From the NCBI GenBank assembly GCA_902611845.1, contig CACMAX010000002.1, forward strand, positions 152,998 to 216,997: a DNA stretch of 64,000 nt. Reading direction: 5' to 3'. The position numbers and the translations under genes were made by a program. This DNA comes from an uncultured Pelagibacteraceae bacterium (lineage in GTDB: Bacteria > Pseudomonadota > Alphaproteobacteria > Pelagibacterales > Pelagibacteraceae). The notes under the pieces are model-generated. The model searched no databases and had not been told where the DNA came from. It saw only the letters and a list, made by a program, of their open reading frames with translations. Every line of letters begins with the position of its first letter. Within the stretch, counting starts at the first letter, position 1. Positions 46,479 through 55,307 of the stretch are shown piece by piece.

Positions 46479-47777
46479 ATGAAACTCCTAAATTTATCAG
46501 CACAACAACTTTTAAAAAAACTTAAAAATAAACAATTAACTTCCGTTGAACTTTGTAAAGCATATATCAATCAAAAAAAAAAATATGATAAGAATATTCA
46601 AGCTTGGGAATATTTTAATGAAAAAAAACTCCTAAGTGATGCAAAAAAATCTGATAATCAGAGAAAAAAATTAAAATCTTTAGGGGTTTTGCATGGTTTA
46701 CCAGTAGCACTTAAAGATATTATCTCAACAACTGAAATGCCAACAAAATATGGTGCAAGAATAAAATTAAAAAAAAAGAATAATTCAGATGCTAAAATTG
46801 TTGAGCTCTTAAAAAAGGCTGGAGCAATAATTATGGGTAAAACTGTAACTTGTGAATTAGCTTTCTTATCGCCGTCAAAAACCAAAAACCCACATGATTA
46901 TTCAAGAACACCAGGAGGTTCATCTAGTGGCTCTGCAGCTGTTATTGCATCTGATATGGCACCATTATCAATTGGAACTCAAACGGGTGGATCTGTAATC
47001 AGGCCAGCCTCTTATTGTGGAGTTGTTGGTTTTAAACCTACCTATGGATTAATTTCTAGAAATGGTGTTTTGCAAACATCATATAATTTAGATCAAGTCG
47101 GAGTATTTGGAAAAACAATTAGTGATGTAGCACTATTATCGAAAGTTTTGTTTGCTAGAGACGATGCAGATGAAACAACAACAAATATTAATTTTCTTAA
47201 TAAAAAAATTAAATTAAAAAAATCAGAATTTGTTTTTTATAAAACCAAACGCTGGAGAAATGTTGACAGTATTTCAAAAAAATCTTTTAACAAATTTATT
47301 TTAAATAATAAAAAAATAGTAAAGGTTGAGACTGCTCCCAAATATTTTGAAGATATGATTGATTGTCATACAATTATATATGAGACAGAGATGGCTCAAA
47401 ATTTTCATCATTATTACAAAACTTCAAAAGGAAAACTTTCTATAGAAATTAAGAGAGCAATTATTAATGGACTAAAACATTCGGCAAAAGATTATGCTTT
47501 AGCTTTAGATGCGATGAGAACATACTCAAAAAACTTAGATAGTATATTTGAAAGGTTTGATGCAATTATAACGCCAAGTAGTTGTGGAATTGCTGACAAA
47601 GGATTTAAGACAACTGGGAGTCCAGAATTTAATAAGATTTGGTCTCTTGCACATGTGCCCTGCATTTCACTGCCAATTTTAAAAGGCGAAAAAAATTTGC
47701 CTTTAGGAGTTCAAATTATAGGCAAACAATTTGAAGATCTAAGCATGTTAAACCATGCCAAAATATTCAATAATTAA
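46479..47777 (+). CDS. Amidase signature family enzyme
   Basis: A 432-residue hydrolase. The Ser-Ser-Lys triad is visible: Lys in GLPVALKDII (about 73-82), Ser in the Gly/Ser-rich GGSSSGSAAVIAS (about 146-158) and Ser in GTQTGGSVIRPASYCGVVG (about 166-184). It resembles GatA, but the position after an importer and the lack of gatB/gatC nearby suggest hydrolysis of a small amide. Seven bases from ATPase 2, so probably in the importer operon. Confidence 0.92.
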   Translation: MKLLNLSAQQLLKKLKNKQLTSVELCKAYINQKKKYDKNIQAWEYFNEKKLLSDAKKSDNQRKKLKSLGVLHGLPVALKDIISTTEMPTKYGARIKLKKKNNSDAKIVELLKKAGAIIMGKTVTCELAFLSPSKTKNPHDYSRTPGGSSSGSAAVIASDMAPLSIGTQTGGSVIRPASYCGVVGFKPTYGLISRNGVLQTSYNLDQVGVFGKTISDVALLSKVLFARDDADETTTNINFLNKKIKLKKSEFVFYKTKRWRNVDSISKKSFNKFILNNKKIVKVETAPKYFEDMIDCHTIIYETEMAQNFHHYYKTSKGKLSIEIKRAIINGLKHSAKDYALALDAMRTYSKNLDSIFERFDAIITPSSCGIADKGFKTTGSPEFNKIWSLAHVPCISLPILKGEKNLPLGVQIIGKQFEDLSMLNHAKIFNN

Positions 47778-47793
47778 AATAATTCATAAAAAT

Positions 47794-47812
47794 TTACAAT
47801 CATAGATTGTAA
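47794..47812. repeat. 8-bp inverted repeat between amidase and TRAP genes
   Basis: TTACAATC-ATA-GATTGTAA is a perfect inverted repeat with a 3-base spacer, 17 bases after the amidase stop. It could be an operator or part of a terminator for the ABC/amidase operon. AT-rich DNA yields such repeats by chance, so the call is tentative. Confidence 0.4.
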
Positions 47813-47815
47813 TTA

Positions 47816-47837
47816 AGTGAAAAATCCTCACTTTTTT
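47816..47837 (+). terminator. Weak intrinsic terminator after amidase
   Basis: AGTGA-(7 bases)-TCACT followed by six T. The stem is only 5-6 bp and AT-rich but is placed correctly at the end of the ABC/amidase operon and upstream of the TRAP promoter region. Confidence 0.5.
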
Positions 47838-47873
47838 AAAATGACTCTAAGAAACATATATGCTTTAAATGCA

Positions 47874-47889
47874 TAAGTTAATTAACTTA
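47874..47889. promoter_or_regulatory. 16-bp perfect palindrome before dctP
   Basis: TAAGTTAATTAACTTA is a perfect palindrome that ends a few bases before the AGAGGAG ribosome site of the TRAP binding-protein gene (start 47903). The position suits a repressor operator or a structure that controls translation start. A related 16-bp palindrome lies after the same gene at 49036-49051. Confidence 0.4.
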
Positions 47890-47902
47890 AAGAGGAGAAA
47901 TA

Positions 47903-49033
47903 ATGATTAAAGAAAAAAAACTATTGAAGGGTAAAACTCCTTCAAGACGTAAATTCTTTAAGGCTGCTGCTGCGACTGGTGTTGCTGCTGTAGCTGCATC
48001 ATCTTTAGCTGCTCCAGCCGTTGCCAAAGAAAGAATTGAAGCTTCTATGGTAGCTACATGGGGAAGAGATTTCCCAGGTTTAGGAACTGGTGCGCAAAGA
48101 TTTGCTCAAAGAATTACAGACATGAGTGATGGAAGAATTCAAGTCACTTACTATGCAGCAAACGAGAGGGTTAAAGCGTTTGACTCATTTGATGAAGTTG
48201 CTTCAGGTAACTCGCAAATGTATCACGCTGCTGACTACTACTGGGTTAAAAAAGATCCAGCTTGGGGTTACTTTACAGCTGTACCTTTCGGTTTCACTTA
48301 CACTGAAATGAACGCATGGATTAGGTTTGCTGGTGGTCAACAATTATGGGATGAACTATCAGACAAATTCGGTCTAAAAAACTTTATGTGTGGAAGCACA
48401 GGAGTTCAAATGGGTGGATGGTTTAACAAGAAAATTAGAAGCCCTAATGACTTCAAAGGTCTTAAAATGCGTATGCCTGGATTAGGTGGACAAGTTATCG
48501 GTAAACTTGGAGGATCTCCAGTTTCACTTCCTGGTGGACAAATTTACGAAAACCTTGTTTCTGGTGCAATTGATGCAACAGAGTGGGTAGGTCCATGGAA
48601 TGATGAAGCTATGAAATTCCAAGAAGCTGCTAAATACTACTACTATCCTGGAATGCACGAGCCAGGATCTATGTTAGCATGTGGTACTAACAAATCTTGG
48701 TTTACAAGCTTATCAAAATCAGATCAGCTATTAATTGAAGCTGCAGCTGCGATGGAAAATGACGTTATGATGTCAGAGTACAATGCTAAAAATGGTGCTG
48801 CGCTTGCAAGATTAATAAACGATCATGGTGTTAAACTAGAGAAGTTTAGCGACAAAGTTTATGATGGTTTTGCTAAAGCTGCTAATGAAGTATTTGAGGA
48901 AACAAGAGCAAGCAGTGGTCTCGCTGAGAGAATCCACTCTAGTTTCTTACAGGCTAGAAAAGACATTGGTTCTTGGACCAACTTGTCTGACTCACCTTAC
49001 ATTTCTCAAAGAAACAGAGCATTAGGAATGTAA
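47903..49033 (+). CDS. TRAP transporter solute-binding protein DctP (TakP-like, Tat-exported)
   Basis: A 376-residue binding protein with a twin-arginine signal (SRRKFFKAAAATG, cleavage near PAVAKE). The mature part matches TakP-type 2-oxoacid/lactate binding proteins: GGWFNKKIRSPNDFKGLKMR, GGQIYENLVSGAIDATEWVG and AAKYYYYPGMHEPG. The Arg in KMRMPGLGG and the Trp-Val-Gly segment contact a carboxylate in TakP. The preferred substrate is a 2-oxo or 2-hydroxy monocarboxylate (family inference), in line with the oxidases upstream. Strong AGAGGAG ribosome site. Confidence 0.94.
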   Translation: MIKEKKLLKGKTPSRRKFFKAAAATGVAAVAASSLAAPAVAKERIEASMVATWGRDFPGLGTGAQRFAQRITDMSDGRIQVTYYAANERVKAFDSFDEVASGNSQMYHAADYYWVKKDPAWGYFTAVPFGFTYTEMNAWIRFAGGQQLWDELSDKFGLKNFMCGSTGVQMGGWFNKKIRSPNDFKGLKMRMPGLGGQVIGKLGGSPVSLPGGQIYENLVSGAIDATEWVGPWNDEAMKFQEAAKYYYYPGMHEPGSMLACGTNKSWFTSLSKSDQLLIEAAAAMENDVMMSEYNAKNGAALARLINDHGVKLEKFSDKVYDGFAKAANEVFEETRASSGLAERIHSSFLQARKDIGSWTNLSDSPYISQRNRALGM

Positions 49034-49035
49034 TC

Positions 49036-49051
49036 TAACTAAATTTAGTTA
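49036..49051. repeat. 16-bp palindrome after dctP
   Basis: TAACTAAATTTAGTTA is a perfect palindrome right after the dctP stop and 3 bases before the terminator stem. It may extend the 3' hairpin structure that protects the abundant binding-protein message. Confidence 0.4.
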
Positions 49052-49053
49052 TT

Positions 49054-49083
49054 AAAGGGCCCTTAATTGGGCCCTTTTTTTTT
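49054..49083 (+). terminator. Intrinsic terminator after dctP
   Basis: AAGGGCCC-TTAATT-GGGCCCTT forms an 8-bp stem with a 6-base loop, followed by nine T. This is the clearest intrinsic terminator in the window. It would separate expression of the binding protein from the membrane subunits, which start at 49122. Confidence 0.9.
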
Positions 49084-49121
49084 AAACAAAATCGAGTATT
49101 ACTTAGGTATTTTAAAATACT

Positions 49122-50111
49122 ATGGTGACAAAAAATTCAAATCTTTCTCTATATCTTAGAATAATCAGTTATTCAGTTTTAGCTTTTACTTTAGCATTTC
49201 TTATTAATAATGTTTTAACAGTTTGGAGTGATTGGCCAGGAATAAAAAAAATTTTTTCGCATCATGAGATGTTTGGATATAAGAAAAAAGCTTTAGAGGG
49301 ATCTGATTTAAATTATGGTTATATGCAAATTGGATTGTATTTGATTTGTATTGCTGCAGTCGTTTTTTATGTTTTTAAAACATATAGCCAAACTTTGGAG
49401 CAAGATTCAAAAATCTTATCAAGATTTTCAGCATATCTTGTTAGATCATCATTTTGGGCAGTATTTTTAGTTGGCGTAGCTGACTTTGTAATATCTTTTA
49501 TGGTTGTTGAAAGATTATGGGAAGCAATCTTCAGTCCTGAAGTAAAAGCATTGATGGTTAAAGCCCCTGTAAGAATTACTTATATTCACTTTCCAATAAT
49601 ATTAATTTCTTTTGTGATTGGATATTTTACAAAATCAGTTGGTTTTATTTGGCTAGCAGTATTGGTTGTAGTAAGTGAATTCGTAATTGTATTATCAAGA
49701 TTTATATTTTCATACGAACAAGCATTTCAAGGTGATCTAGTTAGATTTTGGTATGCTGCACTTTATTTGTTTGCTAGTGCATATGCATTAATTCATGAAG
49801 GGCACGTAAGAGTTGATGTACTCTATTCTTCTTTTAGTGAAAAAAAGAAGGCATGGACAAATATGGTTGGATCGGCAGTTCTAGGAGTACCACTTACATT
49901 AATAGTTATATTTTTAGGTCTAAACGGAAAAGCCAGCATTATAAATGGTCCTGTTGTAGCTTTTGAAGTTACGCAACAAGGATCTAATGGTCTCTATCTT
50001 TTATATTTGATGGCTGTTTATCTAGCTGTTTTTGCTGTTACGATGTTAATTCAATTTACTAGCTATTTTATGGAAAGTAGTCACAAAATTTTAAAAGGTG
50101 TCAAAAATTAA
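49122..50111 (+). CDS. TRAP transporter small membrane subunit (DctQ type) with long N-terminal extension
   Basis: A 329-residue membrane protein. The C-terminal portion (about 180-329) is a DctQ domain: FQGDLVRFWYAALYLFASAY, HEGHVRVDVLYSSFSEKKK and PVVAFEVTQQGSNGLYLLYL. Usual DctQ proteins have about 160-220 residues; here an extra 170-180 residue N-terminal region adds about four membrane segments. It pairs with the large subunit 3 bases downstream. Confidence 0.9.
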   Translation: MVTKNSNLSLYLRIISYSVLAFTLAFLINNVLTVWSDWPGIKKIFSHHEMFGYKKKALEGSDLNYGYMQIGLYLICIAAVVFYVFKTYSQTLEQDSKILSRFSAYLVRSSFWAVFLVGVADFVISFMVVERLWEAIFSPEVKALMVKAPVRITYIHFPIILISFVIGYFTKSVGFIWLAVLVVVSEFVIVLSRFIFSYEQAFQGDLVRFWYAALYLFASAYALIHEGHVRVDVLYSSFSEKKKAWTNMVGSAVLGVPLTLIVIFLGLNGKASIINGPVVAFEVTQQGSNGLYLLYLMAVYLAVFAVTMLIQFTSYFMESSHKILKGVKN

Positions 50112-50114
50112 ATT

Positions 50115-52778
50115 ATGGAAACATTCTTTTTAGCTGTTCTAGTTGTGATAATGATTGTTGCTCTTGCATCGGGTTACCCTGTTGCTTTTGCACTACCTGG
50201 TTCAGCTATAATTGCAATTGGTTTAGCCGCATTTTTTGGCTACATATTCGAGGGAGACTCCAGTGCTTTTTTTGCTGTAGATGGACCTATAGAATGGCTC
50301 GTTGCTGGTATTACAAATTTTAGGAGTAATTACTGGGATGTAGAAACAGATACTTTGATCGCAATTCCTTTATTTATTTTCATGGGAATTATGCTTCAAA
50401 AATCAAAAATTGCCGAAGACTTATTAATAACAATGGGCCAATTATTTGGACCAATTCCTGGTGGTTTAGGAATTTCAGTTATATTTGTTGGAGCTCTATT
50501 AGCAGCAACGACTGGTATCGTTGGAGCAACTGTAATTGCAATGGGACTAATTTCGTTACCAACAATGTTAAATAACAAGTATGACAGACAACTTGCTAGT
50601 GGAATAGTTTGTTCATCAGGAACATTGGGTCAAATTATTCCTCCATCAATTGTTTTAATTATTATTGCTGACCAGTTGGCAAGTGCATCTGATGTTGCAA
50701 ACAACTTAAGACAAAATGATTATAAAGCCTTAACTGGTGAATTTAATATGCCAGGTGAATTTAGAGTAGGTTCATCAAGTGCAGGTGATATGTTCTTAGG
50801 AGCACTTTTACCAGGTCTTGTTTTAGTTGCTCTTTATATGATCTATGTGTTTATTTTTGCTAGAATAAAGAAAGGTGTTGCACCACCAGTTCCATTTAAA
50901 GGAAATTTTGATTTAAAATTTTGGTTAAGAGTAGTTGTAATTATCATACCACCACTTGCATTAATATTTGCTGTATTAGGTTCAATTTTAATGGGTATTG
51001 CTACTGTAAACCAAGCAGGTTCAATTGGAGCAATTGGTGCCACTTTGATGGCTGGTTATAGATTATATGAGGGAAAGAAAAGTGCTTTCTATCCTTTAAT
51101 TTTAATTATTGGATCTCTAATTCCAATTACATTCTTTGCATCAAATTATGAATTAAATGTAAAAAATTTGGAGGAAAGAGATTTAAGTGCAATCTTTATA
51201 ACCGCTTTCTTTGTGGTCATACTTGTATACGGAATAGGTTGGAGTTTTTGGAGAACTTTTAAAACAGAAAATGTTTTAAAAGAAGTTGTAACAGAAACTT
51301 GTGTGACTACTTCAATGGTATTTATTATCCTTTTAGGAGCAGCAATGCTTACTTCAGGATTTAGAGCTTTTGGGGGAGAAGAATTAGTAAGAGACTTTTT
51401 ACAAGATTTACCGGGTGGTTTTTGGACACAATTTGTTGTTGTGATGATTGTAATTTTCTTGCTAGGATTTTTCTTAGACTTTATTGAAATTGCAGTTGTT
51501 GTTGTTCCAATAATTGCACCAATATTATTAGCTGAAACAGGGGCTAACGTCACAGCCGTTTGGTTGGGAGTTATGATTGGTGTTAACTTGCAGACTTCCT
51601 TCTTAACGCCGCCATTTGGATTTGCACTATTTTATTTGAAAGGTGTAGCTCCTAAAATTGTTAAAACACTTGATATTTGGAAAGGTGTTGTGCCTTTTAT
51701 AATTCTTCAGCTTATAGGATTGGGAATAGTCGGTGCATACCCTAGCTTAGTAAATTATCTACCAAATAGAGTATATTTAACTTCGAATGTTGCTCCTCCA
51801 CCAATGAATCCTAAATTACAGTACTGTTTGCAAGAGTACAAATTTGCAAGATTTGATTCAAACGGTGAGACAATTAAAAATGCAATATTAAAATTCCAAT
51901 CTGAGGCTCCAACTAATCTGCCAGATGATAAAATGGAAATTTTAGAAGATCATTTTGATAGTGCACTAGGAACTTTTGCTCTAGTCGATAAATTAAAAAA
52001 AGTTGAGGTCGAATACAATGCATATGCTGTTGATTATAGGGATCTGCATTTCACTGTTAGAAAGAAGCAAAAGAAAATACTTAAATTAAATAAAAAAATA
52101 GAAAAATATAAAGCAGAGATTAGAAATTTAGATGATGACGAATTAGATGAGAAAAACAAAATAGAATTAAGAATTGAGGATGTAAAACTTGAAATTGAGG
52201 AAATTCAAAACTCAATTCCAGATACTTGGCAAGCTAAGAATTCAGAATTCGACAAAATAAATAAAGCTAAAAATACAACAACAAAAAGATATAGAAAGAA
52301 TGTAGATGAAGCCTACGATCTACTTGATCAGTTCGCAATGTTCATAAACGATGGAGTAAAACTTCAAGAAGTATCAAAAGATATTAAACAGTTAGATTAT
52401 TTTATAGCTATGGAAAGCAATACAAAAGTATATGAAAGATCAGTTACAATTATGGATGGATTGTTTGACAAGTTGAGTGAGATCTCTGGAATGGATGAAT
52501 TTTTAAATAGTGTAGATGATTTATTATCAATGGTAGACTCAGACGAACTTGATCCAATGGCGATTAGAACAAAATCAAAAGAAGTTGTTGAGTTATTCAA
52601 TAAAGAAGTTAGCTGGAGAGCAAATGCTAAAGAAAACTTAATGCCAAAACTTGAGGAATATAATAATGCAATCAAAGAAACAATTGGACTAAGGTTGCAG
52701 TCTAAACTAACAAAAGAGCAAGCTATCTATGTATCTAAATGTAATTCAATACATAGAGATATTTCACTAAATTTTTAA
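50115..52778 (+). CDS. TRAP transporter large membrane subunit (DctM type) with coiled-coil tail
   Basis: An 887-residue protein. Residues 1 to about 550 form the DctM permease: FIFMGIMLQKSKIAEDLL, LLAATTGIVGATVIAMG, SSGTLGQIIPPSIVLIIIAD and LGVMIGVNLQTSFLTPPFGF. Ordinary DctM has about 430 residues; the TakP-group relatives are longer. Residues about 555-887 are a soluble tail with a charged coiled coil (about 640-704, KKQKKILKLNKKIEKYKAEI) and further helices. Its function is unknown; sensing or partner docking is possible. It overlaps the convergent ketopantoate-reductase gene by 4 bases. Confidence 0.92.
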   Translation: METFFLAVLVVIMIVALASGYPVAFALPGSAIIAIGLAAFFGYIFEGDSSAFFAVDGPIEWLVAGITNFRSNYWDVETDTLIAIPLFIFMGIMLQKSKIAEDLLITMGQLFGPIPGGLGISVIFVGALLAATTGIVGATVIAMGLISLPTMLNNKYDRQLASGIVCSSGTLGQIIPPSIVLIIIADQLASASDVANNLRQNDYKALTGEFNMPGEFRVGSSSAGDMFLGALLPGLVLVALYMIYVFIFARIKKGVAPPVPFKGNFDLKFWLRVVVIIIPPLALIFAVLGSILMGIATVNQAGSIGAIGATLMAGYRLYEGKKSAFYPLILIIGSLIPITFFASNYELNVKNLEERDLSAIFITAFFVVILVYGIGWSFWRTFKTENVLKEVVTETCVTTSMVFIILLGAAMLTSGFRAFGGEELVRDFLQDLPGGFWTQFVVVMIVIFLLGFFLDFIEIAVVVVPIIAPILLAETGANVTAVWLGVMIGVNLQTSFLTPPFGFALFYLKGVAPKIVKTLDIWKGVVPFIILQLIGLGIVGAYPSLVNYLPNRVYLTSNVAPPPMNPKLQYCLQEYKFARFDSNGETIKNAILKFQSEAPTNLPDDKMEILEDHFDSALGTFALVDKLKKVEVEYNAYAVDYRDLHFTVRKKQKKILKLNKKIEKYKAEIRNLDDDELDEKNKIELRIEDVKLEIEEIQNSIPDTWQAKNSEFDKINKAKNTTTKRYRKNVDEAYDLLDQFAMFINDGVKLQEVSKDIKQLDYFIAMESNTKVYERSVTIMDGLFDKLSEISGMDEFLNSVDDLLSMVDSDELDPMAIRTKSKEVVELFNKEVSWRANAKENLMPKLEEYNNAIKETIGLRLQSKLTKEQAIYVSKCNSIHRDISLNF

Positions 52779-53794
52779 ACTGTTAATTTATCAATTAATT
52801 CTGATCTTGTATAAAGACCCAAGTCTTCTGCCTTGGACTTTAATTTTTCATTAATCTCTTTTAATTTTGGAACATTTAAATCAAGCTTATTTGCAATTTC
52901 TATAATTGAACCAATTATTGGATCTATTTCTAATGGTTTGCCAGCATTTAAATCTTGAGCGGTCGAAGGTCTATGTCCTATAATTGAGACTCCACCCTTA
53001 ATTCGATCCTCAATTGATATATTGAATTTAACTCCGATTTTTTCTCCAACTTGTTGGCACTCCTGCATTAAAACTTTTATTAAATTGTAAGTTTCAGGAT
53101 CATTACCCATTTCATCCATAGTTTTATTTGTTAGAGCACTTACTGGGTTGAATGAACAATTCCCCCATAGTTTCACCCAAATTTCGTCTCTTAAATTTTT
53201 CTTCTGAGGAGCTTTTAAACCGCCTTCTATGAATAAACTTGAAATTATTTTTAGTCTTTCTGATCTGGTTCCATCTGGTTCACCTAAAGAAAATCGTTCA
53301 CCATTACCATTATGTTTAATAACACCTGGCTCTAATATCTGACAAGCTGGATAAACTACACAACCAATTGCTCTTTCAGGTCCTAGAGTTTGCCATATTT
53401 TTCCACCTGGATCCACACTTTCAACTATTTGATTGTCTAATTTGGTACCCGTATTAGCTTTATGAAAGTACCACCAAGGTAATCCATTAATGGCGCATAT
53501 AATTGAAGTTTTTTTACCCATAATTGGTTTTAAGCTTTCTGAAATTTTACTAATAGCGTTAGCTTTTACAGAAATAATTATGAAATCTTGTTCATCCAAA
53601 TCTTTAGGATTGTCTGTTACATCAAATTTAAAGTTAACTTTATTATCATCTCTTATAAAAGTTAATCCATTTTGCTCTATTGCTTTTTTATGTTCTCCTC
53701 TAGCAATTAAAGAGACTTGTGCGTTTGTTTTTTTTAAACTTGTAGCAATAAATCCACCAATAGACCCAGCTCCAAATATACAAATTTTAGTCAT
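52775..53794 (-). CDS. 2-dehydropantoate 2-reductase family protein (ApbA/PanE-like)
   Basis: A 339-residue NADP-dependent reductase. It starts with GAGSIGGFIATSLKK (Rossmann), has KANAISKISESLKP, the INGLPWWYF region and the C-terminal KLWGNCSFNPVSALTNKTM with catalytic residues. The family includes PanE and several other 2-oxo acid reductases; no panB or panC is nearby and the operon holds an acyl-CoA synthetase and gamma-glutamyltransferase, so a role outside CoA synthesis is plausible. Its start shares one base with the synthetase stop. Confidence 0.88.
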   Translation of the reverse strand: MTKICIFGAGSIGGFIATSLKKTNAQVSLIARGEHKKAIEQNGLTFIRDDNKVNFKFDVTDNPKDLDEQDFIIISVKANAISKISESLKPIMGKKTSIICAINGLPWWYFHKANTGTKLDNQIVESVDPGGKIWQTLGPERAIGCVVYPACQILEPGVIKHNGNGERFSLGEPDGTRSERLKIISSLFIEGGLKAPQKKNLRDEIWVKLWGNCSFNPVSALTNKTMDEMGNDPETYNLIKVLMQECQQVGEKIGVKFNISIEDRIKGGVSIIGHRPSTAQDLNAGKPLEIDPIIGSIIEIANKLDLNVPKLKEINEKLKSKAEDLGLYTRSELIDKLTV

Positions 53795-55302
53795 TAGTTC
53801 ACTAATCCAAACTTTTTAGCTAAAGTATTTCTTTGTAGTTTACCTGTTGCACCTTTAGGAATTTCATTTACAAAAAATATTTTCTTTGGAATTTTAAATT
53901 TTGCAAGTTTTTCATTTGCATAATTTTTTATATCATCTTCAGTACACTTCATGCCCTCTTTTATGATTATTGCGGTAGCTATATCTTCCCCAAGCATTTT
54001 ATCCTCATATCCAAAGCAAACAGCTTGCTCAATATTTGGATGATCCATAAGAATGTTATCGACTTCTAAAGGTGAAATCTTTTCACCACCTTTATTAATT
54101 ATTTCCTTTAATCTTCCTGAGATTTTTAGATAACCATCTTTATCAAAATATCCCTGATCTCCTGTTCTAAACCAACCATTTGAAAAGCTATTTTTATTTG
54201 CATCTGGATTATTTTCATATCCGGAAGTAACATTTTCACCCCTAATGCAAACTTCTCCCTCTTCTCCTTGATTTAAAATCTTGTTATTAGTATCCATAAT
54301 ACAAACTTCTGGCCCAGCAGGAATTCCTACAAATCCAGGTTTTTGGGACTTAGGCGGTAAAGGATTTGAGGTCATTTGATGAGTAGCTTCCGTCATCCCA
54401 TATGCTTCTATTACTGGACAATTAAATACCTCATTTAGTTTTTCAAATACAGCTGGAGGTAAGGATGCTGATGATGATCTTAAAAATCTAAGATTTAATT
54501 GTTTAGCAGTTTCTAGATTTTTATCTGCTCTCATCAATATTGCTTGATGCATTGTTGGTACTCCAGAATACCAAGTTATTTTCTCTCTTTTTGCATTATC
54601 TAAAAATTTTAATGCATTAAATCCACTACTTGCACATACAGATGCCCCTACCTTCATAGAGGCTGCAAGAACTGCAATTAAGCCATGTATATGAAATAAT
54701 GGCATAATATTTAGACAATGATCTTTATCAGTTAAATTAAGGCTTTTGGAGATATTATCTGCCGAAGAAAAAATATTTTTATTTGTTAATGGAACAATCT
54801 TAGGTCTTGATGTAGTGCCCGAAGTATGCAGCACAAGAGCTTCATGATCTTCGCCTGGCAAAACATAATCACTGCTTTTTTCAAAAAGATTGAAATCTCC
54901 GCTTAAAGTATTTCCGTCTGATTTTATTTCGCAAACAGGAATTTTTAATTTATTTGCGACTTCTACTACTGGATTTTTAGAATATTTCTCTACAATCACT
55001 ATCTTTGGTTTTAAATCCTCTAGGTAAAATTCGAATTCTTCAGATTTATAGTTAGGGTTTAAAGGTGCAGCAGACATGTAGCTTGAAATCGCCAAAAAAC
55101 TAGTTGCCATGTAAGGACCGTTTGGCAAAACTATTGCTGCACGATCTTTATTATTAATACCATTACCTGATAATTGTTTTGAAATTCTTTCTATTAATGA
55201 TTTTAAATCAACAAATTTTAGTGGAGAACTACTTTCAGATGTTATTGCAATTAGATTATCATTTTGTGTTTCTATAATATTTCTAACAATTCTAGAGTTC
55301 AT
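53794..55302 (-). CDS. AMP-dependent acyl-CoA synthetase (AAE3/oxalyl-CoA synthetase-like)
   Basis: A 502-residue ANL-superfamily ligase: P-loop HTSGTTSRPKIVPLTN, MPLFHIHGLIAV, EAYGMTEATHQMTSNPLPP, GWFRTGDQGYFDKDGYLKI and the catalytic Lys in PKGATGKLQRNTLAKKFG. EATHQMTSNPLPP followed by KPGFVG closely recalls plant AAE3/yeast Pcs60 oxalyl-CoA synthetases, but bacterial relatives also act on other short acids. Middle gene of a tight minus-strand operon. Confidence 0.9.
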   Translation of the reverse strand: MNSRIVRNIIETQNDNLIAITSESSSPLKFVDLKSLIERISKQLSGNGINNKDRAAIVLPNGPYMATSFLAISSYMSAAPLNPNYKSEEFEFYLEDLKPKIVIVEKYSKNPVVEVANKLKIPVCEIKSDGNTLSGDFNLFEKSSDYVLPGEDHEALVLHTSGTTSRPKIVPLTNKNIFSSADNISKSLNLTDKDHCLNIMPLFHIHGLIAVLAASMKVGASVCASSGFNALKFLDNAKREKITWYSGVPTMHQAILMRADKNLETAKQLNLRFLRSSSASLPPAVFEKLNEVFNCPVIEAYGMTEATHQMTSNPLPPKSQKPGFVGIPAGPEVCIMDTNNKILNQGEEGEVCIRGENVTSGYENNPDANKNSFSNGWFRTGDQGYFDKDGYLKISGRLKEIINKGGEKISPLEVDNILMDHPNIEQAVCFGYEDKMLGEDIATAIIIKEGMKCTEDDIKNYANEKLAKFKIPKKIFFVNEIPKGATGKLQRNTLAKKFGLVN

Positions 55303-55307
55303 CTAAA

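Noticed and set aside
46479..47777. GatA subunit of Glu-tRNA amidotransferase
   Set aside because: The amidase signature is shared, but no gatB or gatC is near and the gene ends an importer operon, so a stand-alone amidase is more likely.
51146..51553. 135-residue minus-strand frame inside the TRAP large-subunit gene
   Set aside because: Antisense shadow of a clearly coding gene with strong family motifs on the plus strand; Thr/Lys/Pro-rich, no features of its own.
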